Positions 45,088 to 53,793 are shown, counted from the stretch's first letter. The stretch is DNA of 64,000 nucleotides from Firmicutes bacterium UBA6113 (GCA_002422545.1 DIWF01000027.1:329077-393076), one strand, 5' to 3'. Notes: generated by a model not told the origin, from the sequence alone. A program made the numbers and translations.

Positions 45088-45249
45088 TTATTGCTGTCTT
45101 TTTATGCTTATTTCAATGTTTCCGTTTTCAGGGCAACCGTTAAGTTCCTTAGTCACAGCTTCGATTGAATTTATTAAAATTTTTTGCACAAATGGAACCA
45201 TGGCTATTTCCTGTCCGTTTACTTTTAAAATTATTTCTTTTTCTTTCAT
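45088..45249 (-). CDS. 53-aa stand-alone copy of the MobB-like C-terminal domain
   Basis: A short ORF with ATG ending at 45249, an AAGGAGG site 8 bases upstream and TAA at 45088. The product begins MKEKEIILKVNGQEIAMVPF. Over 46 aligned residues about 30 are identical to the C-terminal end of the MobB-like protein at 50375-51121, including VNGxEIxMVPFVQ, KEL, a single Cys and NG. So this tail is an independent domain that exists both fused and alone. Likely co-transcribed with the M18 aminopeptidase. Function unknown; I saw no named family. Confidence 0.8.
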   Translation of the reverse strand: MKEKEIILKVNGQEIAMVPFVQKILINSIEAVTKELNGCPENGNIEISIKRQQ

Positions 45250-45506
45250 TATAAATTTCCTCCTTTCTTAATTCTTTGAAATTAAGCAAGTTTGTTTAAT
45301 ATGTACTCAGACTGAGTAAATTATAACTCGTGATGTAAACCTTATATTTATTATCCTATATTTTAAAGTTTTTTTCAATGCATATATGAAATTTATTAAA
45401 GATTTCAAAAGATAGCTTCACAAGTCATTTCTAGTGTTTTAACACAAAATTATAGGTTTCACATATTATAACCATGAATACATATATAAGGAGTGATTAG
45501 TTTTTC

Positions 45507-46028
45507 ATGGATTATTACAGATTTAATAATAAATATAATAACTTCAGTTCTAGGCCATATATGGCAAAAAATATGTTAGTTAAAATAACAGAAACTCCTC
45601 CTGCAGACGAAGACCATGCAAGAGAAGAAGCAGCAGCTGAAACAGGATACTTAGCTGTAGGAGTTTATACGGCACTAGGAGCTCTTCCGGTTGAAAATGC
45701 TGAAGTGACCGTCTATCATATTCTAGAAAATGGTGAAGTAGATACACATGCCCAGTTGTACACAGATGTCAGCGGAAGTGTGCCTGATATTGAATTGCCG
45801 GTGATACATGATCCATCACAAATGTCAAGCTATTACTTTACCAATTATAACTTAAGAGTTATGGCAAACAACTATTACACAGTAAACGTTTTAAATACTC
45901 GTATTTTCCCCGGCATAAAAACCATTTACAAAATAGACATGATTCCTGTAATTGCAGGTGAGGCAGGAGCAGTTCCTGAACAAACATTCATAATTCCTCC
46001 AAGTCCGATAGATATACCAATCGAATAA
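45507..46028 (+). CDS. Spore cortex-lytic (SleC-like) prodomain-type fragment
   Basis: A 173-residue protein without a signal peptide. GYLAVGVYTALGALPVENAEVTVYH, ELPVIHDPS and NYYTVNVLNTRIFPGIKTIYKID look like the beta-sandwich (Cna-B/carboxypeptidase-regulatory-like) prodomain of clostridial SleC-type spore proteins, from memory of that family. AAGGAG is about 13 bases from the ATG, rather far. Upstream, CATATTATA with ACAC 16 bases before it could be a late sporulation sigma promoter. The reading after the stop codon seems to continue in other frames, so this may be a truncated gene. Confidence 0.5.
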   Translation: MDYYRFNNKYNNFSSRPYMAKNMLVKITETPPADEDHAREEAAAETGYLAVGVYTALGALPVENAEVTVYHILENGEVDTHAQLYTDVSGSVPDIELPVIHDPSQMSSYYFTNYNLRVMANNYYTVNVLNTRIFPGIKTIYKIDMIPVIAGEAGAVPEQTFIIPPSPIDIPIE

Positions 46029-46041
46029 AGCGGTTTCTAAA

Positions 46042-46205
46042 TTGAAGGGACTAAATTCTGTAATTAACAATGATTCAGTAGAAATAATCATTCCTGGAAA
46101 ACCTCCGAGATGTTTGTCCGAATACCTGCATAAATAACTTTGCATTTGGGTAAAACTATGAGGAAGATAAAAACATACCTATTCCCTACCGAAATAAATT
46201 ACTAA
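46042..46205 (+). pseudogene. Frameshifted remnant downstream of the SleC-like fragment
   Basis: After the stop at 46028, frame +1 reads LKGLNSVINNDSVEIIIPGK then PPRCLSEYLHK to a stop at 46135. The original frame then reads ITLHLGKTMRK onward to 46205. PPR-LSEY followed by ITLHLG looks like the linker after the prodomain in SleC-like proteins. The two frame changes and stops suggest a decayed 3' part. This is inference from pattern only. Confidence 0.3.
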
Positions 46206-46235
46206 GCTTATATAAAGAACTTAGATTTTTAGAAT

Positions 46236-46264
46236 AAATAAAGCAGACTATGCCTGCTTTATTT
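46236..46264. terminator. Bidirectional terminator between convergent genes
   Basis: Perfect stem AAATAAAGCAG/CTGCTTTATTT with a 7-base loop, T-rich on both outgoing sides. Confidence 0.85.
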
Positions 46265-46296
46265 ACTTTATATCATTTAAAAAATATTATTTTGAA

Positions 46297-47622
46297 TTAT
46301 GTCCTGCTGATTCTCCATATCACACCTGTATTTGGTATGAAGAGATTTGGATTCATAGGATTAGCAATATTGTAATCCAACACATACATAGCCCCATCAG
46401 GTCCAAAGACTACATCCATAGGTCTTTCAAATCCACCTCCCTCTGTAAAGGAAGCCCCCAACCCTGTTCTGTTTATGGCAAAAGTACTAACATTGCCGTC
46501 ATTCATATCAATCCTTACAATTCTTCTGCCTACACCAGGAAGAGGATACCCTCCTGTTGTTATCGGGAAAATACTGCCTGACAAGGCAAGATAAGCATCT
46601 CCGTATGGTCCGAAATTTTCATTGTAGTTAAAGTCAAATCCTCTTGATGCAGAATGTGCCTCTATCAAAGTAAAAGGTTTTGGAGGAATCATAGGATGCA
46701 CAGACATTAAAAATTCCGGCTGAGGACCCACTTCCGGTCTGAACCGCGGCATAGTAACCGGCAATCCTGCACAATAGTCGGGAAATCCATACCAATCACC
46801 CTGAGTTATCAATAAAAAAGAATCGGGGCAATCTTTTATAGGCCTGCTTCCCCTTGCATCATATGCTTGATCTGTTGCAAACAATCTGTTATACCTGTCA
46901 AATTTTACTCTGTAAGGCTGCGCAACACCCCATGCATATACCTCGAGATTTGAACCGTCCAAATCAGCCCTGTAAATGCAGCTGGTCGGCCTCCTGCTTC
47001 CTGCCACAACTGAATCAGGCCTGTTTTGTATTCCAAAAGGACGAAATGCTCCGGTAAACGCATAATCATAAGGAGAATACGAAAAAAAGTTATAAGACAT
47101 AAAATTTTGTCCAACCAGCTCAATGTCTTCAGCCGGATAATCATGAAAATATGGATGGGTAAAAACCCAGTTGTTGTCCGGGCCGACAACTCCTGAATTA
47201 GTTGCAGGGCCCTGACCAAAGTACATTCTTCCATCAGGACCGAATTCTACAAGGCCGTTTCCATAATCTCCAAAGCTCGGAAGTCCGGTTATTAAATTTT
47301 GTCTGATGCCATTTTCTTTTATTAAGGTTACCATTCCCTTATGAGAAACATATTTATCACCATTAAGTATATTGACACCTAACAAGGGAACATTGAAGCC
47401 TTCAGCTACAACTTCATAATTACCGTTGGCAAGTCGCATGACTCTGGCATTTCCATCTATCTCTCCCGATTCCCCCACTATAATATTGCCTTCTTCATCA
47501 AAAACCATGCTTACAGGTGAATTTAACCCTTGAGCAAAAACTTCAACAGTGTAACCGGGCAATACATATATATCTAAAGGATTAAGTCTTCGGTAAATCA
47601 TATTGGGTTGATTAGTACTCAT
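46297..47622 (-). CDS. Soluble beta-propeller, sorbosone/glucose dehydrogenase-like protein
   Basis: A 441-residue six-bladed propeller-type protein. Repeated blades start as LNSPVSMVFDEEGNIIVGES, GNGLVEFGPDGRMYFGQG, QPYRVKFDRYNRLFATDQ and RPMDVVFGPDGAMYVLDY, as in NHL-like and PQQ-dependent sugar-dehydrogenase-like proteins. There is no signal peptide, unusual because most relatives are exported. Start at MSTNQPNMIY with GGAGG five bases upstream; the frame opens 12 bases earlier. Cofactor and substrate are unknown. Transcribed alone between two terminators. Confidence 0.75.
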   Translation of the reverse strand: MSTNQPNMIYRRLNPLDIYVLPGYTVEVFAQGLNSPVSMVFDEEGNIIVGESGEIDGNARVMRLANGNYEVVAEGFNVPLLGVNILNGDKYVSHKGMVTLIKENGIRQNLITGLPSFGDYGNGLVEFGPDGRMYFGQGPATNSGVVGPDNNWVFTHPYFHDYPAEDIELVGQNFMSYNFFSYSPYDYAFTGAFRPFGIQNRPDSVVAGSRRPTSCIYRADLDGSNLEVYAWGVAQPYRVKFDRYNRLFATDQAYDARGSRPIKDCPDSFLLITQGDWYGFPDYCAGLPVTMPRFRPEVGPQPEFLMSVHPMIPPKPFTLIEAHSASRGFDFNYNENFGPYGDAYLALSGSIFPITTGGYPLPGVGRRIVRIDMNDGNVSTFAINRTGLGASFTEGGGFERPMDVVFGPDGAMYVLDYNIANPMNPNLFIPNTGVIWRISRT

Positions 47623-47728
47623 TTCTACCTCCATTTTTTTATTTATATATTATATTCTCAGTCATAATGTAAGTTACAAAGGTATATTTCAGACAGGCAT
47701 CACGCATAAAAATTCTAATCCTTAAATG

Positions 47729-47768
47729 AAAATGGCTGTTAAGCTATAATCTGCTTAACCGCCATTTT
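47729..47768 (-). terminator. Terminator of the 47.8-53.7 kb operon
   Basis: Stem of about 16 bp with one mismatch (AAAATGGC-GTTAAGC against GCTTAAC-GCCATTTT) and an 8-base loop, followed on the minus strand by T-rich sequence. Confidence 0.75.
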
Positions 47769-47847
47769 TATAAATTTTATTTTTCATCACGAATCAAAAC
47801 CTTATTTTATATAATAACTGTTGTTAAATTATATTTTGTAAATATTA

Positions 47848-49734
47848 TTACTCCTGAAATCCAGCCTGCGCAAGAGCATCTTTTACTGCATTTATTATTC
47901 CCCTGCTTGTAACAGTTGATCCGCTTACAACATCCACATCGGCAGTCTGCTTTTCAACTACTGATTTTGTTATTGTTGTTATGGCATTTTGGCTCACACC
48001 TCTTGTTTCATTGTGATACACAACTTCTATACCGGTAATTTTATCTTTATTTATTGTTACCTTTACCTTTAACGGTCCGCCTATTCCTCTGTCAACACCC
48101 AAGTATTCGCCTGATTTTAAGATAATTTCCTCAGGCTGTGTCCAGGATGCAGTTACTTTGACTCTTCCATCCATTACAGATTTCAAAGATACATCGTATT
48201 TTTTCTTTGCTGCATTTTCGCCGGAAATACGTCCGAAAGCAACACATTCTCCAAGGTTTCCTGTTCCCTGGTAAATGTTTGAAAACATTGAACCAAGTTC
48301 TCCGGCACTGTATAAATGAGGAATTATGTTGCCTGAAGTGTCAAGAACTTCTCCATTTTCATTACGCTGTGGACCTCCCTGGGTATTTGTAAATGACGGA
48401 ACAAGTTCCACTGCATAAAACGGACCTTTTGTAATTGGTTTTAAGTATTTTATGCTTCGACCGAATATAGGATCTTTTCCACTGTAGCAGTATCTGTTGT
48501 ATTCTCTAATCTGACGTGTTAAATTCGCGGGATTAACATGAATTTTCTCTGCTAGTTCACCAATTGTCTCTGCCTTTACTATTAGTCCCTTTTCAATTTC
48601 TTCTTCATTTCCTTTACTCCATGAATCATAAACAGGTTGTGATAAACGTGCTGTTTCGTCAAACACTGCATATGCAGGAAGAGACAATGTCATTTGAGTC
48701 CATGTGCCGTGAAAATTTATGTAACCGTGATTTGGCAGCACTGACTCGTTAATAAACCTGGTGCCGTCAGCTCCTACAAAAATTGTATTTTGAACTGCAA
48801 AACCAGAGCTTAAAATATCTTTCTCTCCCTGAATTGCATATGTAAATGTTGTTCCTGTTTCAGGATTTAGAACATTTAAATCAGGTCCTGCAGTATTACC
48901 CATATGCCATAAATTTGCTCCGACTTCCATTGCCATCTTGATTCCGTCCCCTGTGTTATATCTGGCAGCCTTTGAATATCCATAAGGTAGGTTTAGATAA
49001 TCCTGTATCATCTGCTGATTGTTTTCAAATCCTCCTGTACAAAGAACCACACCATTTCTGGCACGTATGTTAAGAATATTTCCGTTGTTGTTTACTTTTA
49101 CTCCGTGTATTATTTTGGTTTCAGGATCTTGTATTAGACCAACTCCCGGAGATTCATACCAAACTTCAATTGAATCAGCTCTTTCCTCCACTGCTTTCTG
49201 CAAAGTTCTGTACAAGGAGCTGGTCCACAATTCGCCATCCACTGCCAATGCCTTCATAACTTCTCCCCCTGGATAATCATACTCCTGAAAAGGAAAAACA
49301 CTTACAGAATCTGCTCCAATTTCCATTAACCAATCATAATTTTTGCTTGAATAAGTAAGATAGGATTTTATCATTGCATCACTTGGTGTATTGTACTTTC
49401 CTCGAATATTTTTAAAATATTCAACTGCTGTATCAATGTCCTTTTCTTCAAGTCCAAGTATACCCTGTCCTGCGTACCTTGTGTTTCCTCCTTCTTGACC
49501 CTTCGGAGCCTTTTCAAGCAAAAGAACATTAGCTCCTTCATCAGCTGCTTTGATACTTGCAACTGCTCCTGCCCCTCCATAGCCAACAACAATCACATCA
49601 TATTCACCCTGCCATGAAACAGTGTCTTCAAAAGTTGTCTGATTAAATGAGATGTAAGCTTCTTCAACTGATATGGCAAAGACATTTTGTGCAAAAAGCA
49701 TGAAGCATAAAATAAATATTACTGTCTTTTTCAT
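47848..49734 (-). CDS. Secreted flavocytochrome c-type FAD reductase with C-terminal FMN-binding domain
   Basis: A 628-residue exported flavoprotein. It has a signal peptide (residues 1-20, MKKTVIFILCFMLFAQNVFA). A fumarate-reductase/urocanate-reductase-like FAD domain follows (YDVIVVGYGGAGAVASIKAA; LYSAGELGSMFSNIYQGTGN near 490). A C-terminal FMN_bind domain has DVVSGSTVT at 601-609, where the last threonine would carry covalent FMN added by ApbE. No heme motif, so electrons must come through the FMN. GGAGG sets the start at 49734. Last gene of the operon after the kinase-like gene. Acceptor (fumarate, urocanate, acrylate type) not assignable. Confidence 0.88.
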   Translation of the reverse strand: MKKTVIFILCFMLFAQNVFAISVEEAYISFNQTTFEDTVSWQGEYDVIVVGYGGAGAVASIKAADEGANVLLLEKAPKGQEGGNTRYAGQGILGLEEKDIDTAVEYFKNIRGKYNTPSDAMIKSYLTYSSKNYDWLMEIGADSVSVFPFQEYDYPGGEVMKALAVDGELWTSSLYRTLQKAVEERADSIEVWYESPGVGLIQDPETKIIHGVKVNNNGNILNIRARNGVVLCTGGFENNQQMIQDYLNLPYGYSKAARYNTGDGIKMAMEVGANLWHMGNTAGPDLNVLNPETGTTFTYAIQGEKDILSSGFAVQNTIFVGADGTRFINESVLPNHGYINFHGTWTQMTLSLPAYAVFDETARLSQPVYDSWSKGNEEEIEKGLIVKAETIGELAEKIHVNPANLTRQIREYNRYCYSGKDPIFGRSIKYLKPITKGPFYAVELVPSFTNTQGGPQRNENGEVLDTSGNIIPHLYSAGELGSMFSNIYQGTGNLGECVAFGRISGENAAKKKYDVSLKSVMDGRVKVTASWTQPEEIILKSGEYLGVDRGIGGPLKVKVTINKDKITGIEVVYHNETRGVSQNAITTITKSVVEKQTADVDVVSGSTVTSRGIINAVKDALAQAGFQE

Positions 49735-49751
49735 TTTCCCCTCCATTAGTA

Positions 49752-50378
49752 TTACAAAAGATTCCAATAATTGTCCAAAGAGATTTTTCTTCTGTTTTCT
49801 ATTGATTTTATTTCTTTCTTCTCTTCGTTCAGAATTTGTTGCCTGTCAATATTCAATTCTTCAGACAATATATCAATTAATTCATTTCTGAAATCAATTT
49901 TCCATTGTGTAATTGATGGTTCATAGGTCAAGGCATAAGCAGACAATTTTCCTGCATCTGTTTCTATGGCGCCTGTACATGATTGTTCAAAATCAATTCC
50001 GTATATTTCATTTTCAAATAAAATAAAATTTCTAAAATTTACGTCATTTAAAATTAACTTTTTTCCATATCTTGAAAAAGTTATGCTGTAAAAAATTTCA
50101 AGCCATTTGGACAATTTCAAGATTAAATCTTTATATTCCGTACGGTTATGCTTTTCCATACTTTCAAACCCATTAAGAAGTGTTTCATCACCCAAATCTT
50201 CAAGGAAGAGAAAATTATGCCCTTCCTCAAGAATATTTGGAACATTTGCACCGTCTTCTTTCAGAATTTTCAAAAGTTCTACTTCATTCATAAAATCATC
50301 AGCTTGTGCAAATGTTTTGAAAATATAACTATTGTTATCTTTTATAACTCTTTGTACTTGATTTCTTTTGCTTATCAT
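49752..50378 (-). CDS. Small kinase-like protein (protein-kinase fold)
   Basis: A 208-residue protein of the kinase / aminoglycoside-phosphotransferase fold. The Asn-Asp motif LNDVNFRNF near residue 110 stands in place of HxDxxxxN, followed by YGIDFEQS (DFx metal motif). FLEDLGDETLL marks the hinge. The ATG overlaps the MobB-like stop as ATGA, and no ribosome binding site is seen, so its translation is coupled to that gene. The catalytic loop has ND rather than HxD, so activity is uncertain. Substrate unknown. Confidence 0.65.
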   Translation of the reverse strand: MISKRNQVQRVIKDNNSYIFKTFAQADDFMNEVELLKILKEDGANVPNILEEGHNFLFLEDLGDETLLNGFESMEKHNRTEYKDLILKLSKWLEIFYSITFSRYGKKLILNDVNFRNFILFENEIYGIDFEQSCTGAIETDAGKLSAYALTYEPSITQWKIDFRNELIDILSEELNIDRQQILNEEKKEIKSIENRRKISLDNYWNLL

Positions 50379-51121
50379 TTTTTGATACATAATTCTATGA
50401 CCCCGTTTTTTGAGCAGCTGTCTAACTCCTTCACAACAGCATCAACACTATTTTTAAGAATATTTTGTACAAACGGAACCATTGTTATTTCCTTTCCATT
50501 TACCTTTAAAATTACTTTTGGTTCGTCTAATACACAATCTTCCCTTTTTGCTTCACCTTTTAAAATTAATGAGCTTAATTCCCTGCATGTATGACCGCAC
50601 TTTTTACAGCATTCGTCTTTCATGTCTGGAAGACGGTCAAAAACATTTTCTTCTATAAAGTCCACAAGCTTTTCTATATGGGTTAGAGCGTTAATTGCAG
50701 GTATTCCCTTGTATTCACTTATACTTGAGGATATTACTCCAGAAATTGCAAATGTAGTTTCATTCATTCTTTCATCGATTCCCTGTATATCATGAGCTGC
50801 AACTATGGTAGGTACACATGTGTCTCTTACTCCTTCCAATATTACATAATCCTGTGAATAAAAATCCAAAATTTCATTTATATTTAATTTTTTCTGAAAT
50901 AATATGTCAGTTTCATATGCTCCTCTTGCTGTTACAAGGGTTGAACCTGCTTTTTTATGCCTGTCCGTATTTGTTCCATCAATATCCATTTTAAAATCAT
51001 GATAATGAATTTCTTTTACCGTTCCAACAGAATAATTTCTTTGTACAAGTTCCTGAATTATTTTTTCTATTGTAGTTGTTTTTCCTGATTTTGATATTCC
51101 AATAACTGAAAATACTTTCAT
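50375..51121 (-). CDS. MobB-like GTPase with Fe-S-type cysteine domain and extra C-terminal domain
   Basis: A 248-residue protein. Residues 1-165 are MobB-like: P-loop GISKSGKTTT, TVKEIHYHDFKMDIDGTNTDRHKKAG and VILEGVRD, as in the GTPase that assists molybdopterin dinucleotide formation. Residues about 170-200 hold CKKCGHTC with a further Cys 17 residues on, spacing like small 4Fe-4S domains. The last about 46 residues match the stand-alone 53-aa protein at 45088-45249. It lies between ecfT and the kinase-like gene. A true MobB role is doubtful because no other Mo-cofactor genes are visible. Confidence 0.78.
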   Translation of the reverse strand: MKVFSVIGISKSGKTTTIEKIIQELVQRNYSVGTVKEIHYHDFKMDIDGTNTDRHKKAGSTLVTARGAYETDILFQKKLNINEILDFYSQDYVILEGVRDTCVPTIVAAHDIQGIDERMNETTFAISGVISSSISEYKGIPAINALTHIEKLVDFIEENVFDRLPDMKDECCKKCGHTCRELSSLILKGEAKREDCVLDEPKVILKVNGKEITMVPFVQNILKNSVDAVVKELDSCSKNGVIELCIKK

Positions 51122-51131
51122 TTTTCTTCTC

Positions 51132-51866
51132 CTATAAATACGATACTATAATAATTATAAAAACAGCTGATAAAGACGCAATTATTAAATAATCAATATA
51201 ATTCATTTTTAAAACCATGTAGCTTGTTCTTTGCGGGTATGCCCTAAAACCTCTCACTACCATGGCAGATGATAGTTCCTTTGCTTTAAGTACTGAATTA
51301 ATTACTATTGGAAACAATATATATTTATATACTTTTATTTTTTCCTTTAACTTTACCCTCTTTAAATCTATTCCCCTAAGCTGTATAGCAGTTACCATGT
51401 CTGTCATTTCTTCCTTGAACAATGGCAGAAAACGTATGGCGACAGAAGACATGAATGCTATTTCATAAGGGCAGTGCCACTGAACAAGTCCCTGCACTAT
51501 TTCCCTGCTGCTTGATGTTGCAATTATTGCAGCAGATACTATTAATATTCCAAGGCGAAGAATAAATTCAAGAGCTTTTGCTGCCCCATAATCAGTAAGT
51601 AAAGTAATGTCTCCGATTTTTGCAATGGAGCTTCCTGTCTTTATAAAAATGCTCTGGACTATTGCTATGGCCGCCATTACACCAAGTAATTTTCTAAGCC
51701 TCACCAGAATCGATACAAGGCTGCTTCTCATTACCAAGGCAGTTATAGCTGATAAAAAAAGAATAAGAACAAGTACCCAAATTTCTTCATAAATCAATGA
51801 AATTGTAGAAAAGAAAAGCACTGTTGTTAACTTTGTTCGAGGATCTGCCTTATAAGCTGATATCAT
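51132..51866 (-). CDS. ECF transporter transmembrane subunit EcfT
   Basis: A 244-residue membrane protein with about five helices, MISAYKADPRTKLTTVLFFST at the start and the cytoplasmic coupling helices with AMVVRGFRAYP, the Ala-Arg-Gly-type motif that contacts the ATPases. Its start overlaps the second ATPase gene by 17 bases. It forms the energy-coupling module with the two ATPases next door. Confidence 0.88.
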   Translation of the reverse strand: MISAYKADPRTKLTTVLFFSTISLIYEEIWVLVLILFLSAITALVMRSSLVSILVRLRKLLGVMAAIAIVQSIFIKTGSSIAKIGDITLLTDYGAAKALEFILRLGILIVSAAIIATSSSREIVQGLVQWHCPYEIAFMSSVAIRFLPLFKEEMTDMVTAIQLRGIDLKRVKLKEKIKVYKYILFPIVINSVLKAKELSSAMVVRGFRAYPQRTSYMVLKMNYIDYLIIASLSAVFIIIIVSYL

Positions 51867-52518
51867 CTTTGATTTTTCCTCCTTCTAGATTTATCAACCT
51901 TTGTCCGTGCCTTTTTATGAAATCCTTGTTATGGCTTATGGCAAGTATTCCGATTTTTTCTGATTTCAGATTATCAAGCACACTTGAAAGAGATTCTATT
52001 CTTTCAGCATCCAATGATGCAGTTGGCTCATCCAATATGAGATATTTAGGTTGATTCATCAGTACAGAAGCTATTGCAAGCCTTCTTTTTTCTCCGTAAC
52101 TTAAAAAAGATGGATATGAATTCTTTACTTTTTCCAGACTGAAAATTTCTATGAGATTTTGTGCTCTTAAATTAGCCTCTTCTTTTGTCACACCTTTAAA
52201 AATCAAAGGAAATGTCAATTCTTCCACTACTGATTGTGCAAAAAGCTGCCTTTCAGGATATTGATAAACATATCCAATGAGTTCTCCTGTCCTGCCAAGA
52301 GTTAAATTTCTTAATTCATTGCCCATAATATTTATCTCGCCTGATTGAATTTTTAAAATGCCCATAATAAGCTTTGTCAGGGTAGTTTTACCGGAGCCGT
52401 TGCTTCCTGTAAGAACTGTTGATTCTTCACAGTTCAGATTTAGTGAAAAATTATCAAATATGGTTCTTCCTTTGTTGTATTTATATGAAATATTCTTAAT
52501 TTCAATAAAATTTTCCAT
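51850..52518 (-). CDS. ECF transporter ATPase (EcfA2-like)
   Basis: A 222-residue ABC ATPase. Walker A GSNGSGKTT, Q-loop VYQYPERQLFAQSV, signature LSYGEKRR, Walker B YLILDEPTASLD and the switch histidine (AISHNKD) are complete. Overlaps both neighbouring transporter genes by 17 bases. Confidence 0.9.
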   Translation of the reverse strand: MENFIEIKNISYKYNKGRTIFDNFSLNLNCEESTVLTGSNGSGKTTLTKLIMGILKIQSGEINIMGNELRNLTLGRTGELIGYVYQYPERQLFAQSVVEELTFPLIFKGVTKEEANLRAQNLIEIFSLEKVKNSYPSFLSYGEKRRLAIASVLMNQPKYLILDEPTASLDAERIESLSSVLDNLKSEKIGILAISHNKDFIKRHGQRLINLEGGKIKDDISL

Positions 52519-53167
52519 CTCTCACCTGTACAACCCTGTCTGATATTTTAACGTTTTCCAAATCATGGTCTACAATTATTATTGTCCTTTTTTCTTCCTT
52601 TAATTTCAAAAGGAGATTCCTAATTATATTTTTTCCATTTTGATCAACCCAAGACATTATTTCATCGCATATGAGAATTTTGGGATCAAGCATTAAAACA
52701 GATGCCATAGCAATGAGCTGCTGCTGACCACCTGACAAATTGTTAGGGTTTTCAAATCTGTAATCTTCCATGTCAATTGTTTTTAAAACATTGTCCATCC
52801 TTCTTGCAATTTCTTTTCTGTCCACACATAAATTTTCAGGTCCAAAGGCCAGCTCGTCCTCTATTGTGGGAGAAAAAAGCTGTGTTGAAGGATTTTGAAA
52901 TATCATTCCTGCTTTTGTAACAATTTTTGCAATGTTCATATTATTTATATTTTCTCCGAACAATTCCACTTCTCCAGAAAATTCCCCTGAATATACGTTT
53001 GGAATCAAGCCGCATAAACAGTTGCAAAACGTGGTTTTTCCTGAACCACTGCCGCCTAGAAGAGCTATTGTTTCTCCTTCCATGACAGATAAGTTTACAT
53101 TGTCGAGAATTTTTTCTTGTGAATTTCTATATTTAAAACATAAATTTCTAACTTCAACTGCATTCAT
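52502..53167 (-). CDS. ECF transporter ATPase (EcfA1-like)
   Basis: A 221-residue ABC ATPase. Walker A GGSGSGKTT, Q-loop IFQNPSTQLFSPTIEDELAFG and signature LSGGQQQ are standard. Walker B reads ILICDEIMSWVD instead of the usual DEPT, keeping the catalytic glutamate. It overlaps the preceding gene by 4 bases, so the operon is tight. Confidence 0.9.
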   Translation of the reverse strand: MNAVEVRNLCFKYRNSQEKILDNVNLSVMEGETIALLGGSGSGKTTFCNCLCGLIPNVYSGEFSGEVELFGENINNMNIAKIVTKAGMIFQNPSTQLFSPTIEDELAFGPENLCVDRKEIARRMDNVLKTIDMEDYRFENPNNLSGGQQQLIAMASVLMLDPKILICDEIMSWVDQNGKNIIRNLLLKLKEEKRTIIIVDHDLENVKISDRVVQVRDGKFY

Positions 53168-53688
53168 CTTCTAACCTCTATTTTTGTAAGCCACTTGCAC
53201 CTTCTGTTGCTGAAATAATCAGAAACAATAATAGCTTCATAAGGGCCTCTTCCATCAACATCCCTGCTGCCTAAAAGTTCTCCGTCTTCCATGTATGCAA
53301 TGTAAACGTTGTTGTCCATGGCAACTTCATCCATGGAATAAGCAACAGAATACCCGTCAGCTGCACTTAAAACAACTGTTGATTTATCATGAAAATCAAT
53401 GTTGCAGGATATTAAAATGTTCTTAAGTTCGACACCTGTGTAGCTATGGGTGGAGGGGTCTGTGTCGGAAGTATCTAGAATCGCATGGAAGTTTTCTTCA
53501 CCGCAATTTGATATGTCTTCCTTCGTGAGAATTATTTCATTGTCTTCGTCTTTAAGTAAAATTTCAGCATTTGAAAGAATTTCTTTTTGCAATTCCATAG
53601 ATGTTTCACTTAATTTTAAAGAAACAAATATTGCTGCCAGCAGCACAGCAATTATGACCACTGCTGTTATTGTAATCTTCCTGTTCAT
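53164..53688 (-). CDS. Membrane-anchored sulfite-oxidase-fold (molybdopterin-like) domain protein
   Basis: A 174-residue protein with an N-terminal membrane anchor (residues 6-24) and one extracellular domain. YTGVELKNILISC, VVLSAADGYSVAYSMDEV, NVYIAYMEDGELLG, GPYEAIIVSD and the final KWLTKIEV match the second half of the molybdopterin-binding fold (Oxidored_molyb family). The cysteine that binds Mo in true enzymes, expected some ten residues before YTGV, is absent. First gene of the ECF operon and followed by the transporter genes. Confidence 0.75.
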   Translation of the reverse strand: MNRKITITAVVIIAVLLAAIFVSLKLSETSMELQKEILSNAEILLKDEDNEIILTKEDISNCGEENFHAILDTSDTDPSTHSYTGVELKNILISCNIDFHDKSTVVLSAADGYSVAYSMDEVAMDNNVYIAYMEDGELLGSRDVDGRGPYEAIIVSDYFSNRRCKWLTKIEVRR

Positions 53689-53715
53689 ATTAGTCCTCGT
53701 TAATAATATATCTAT

Positions 53716-53744
53716 ATTATCCTATATTTTCATCATTTTTACAA
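53716..53744 (-). promoter_or_regulatory. Promoter of the ECF/MobB-like operon
   Basis: Minus-strand TTGTAA (53739-53744), a 17-base spacer and GATAAT (53716-53721), 28 bases upstream of the membrane-anchored domain gene. Confidence 0.65.
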
Positions 53745-53768
53745 TGTTTATATAAAAGAATAATCAAT

Positions 53769-53793
53769 TTAAAAAAGAGCAGTAATCCTGCTC
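53769..53793 (-). terminator. Rubrerythrin terminator
   Basis: Perfect stem GAGCAG/CTGCTC with a 5-base loop followed on the minus strand by six T and further T-rich sequence. Confidence 0.88.

Noticed and set aside
49752..50378. Aminoglycoside resistance kinase
   Set aside because: Catalytic loop and context do not match; it is coupled to a MobB-like gene in a transporter operon.
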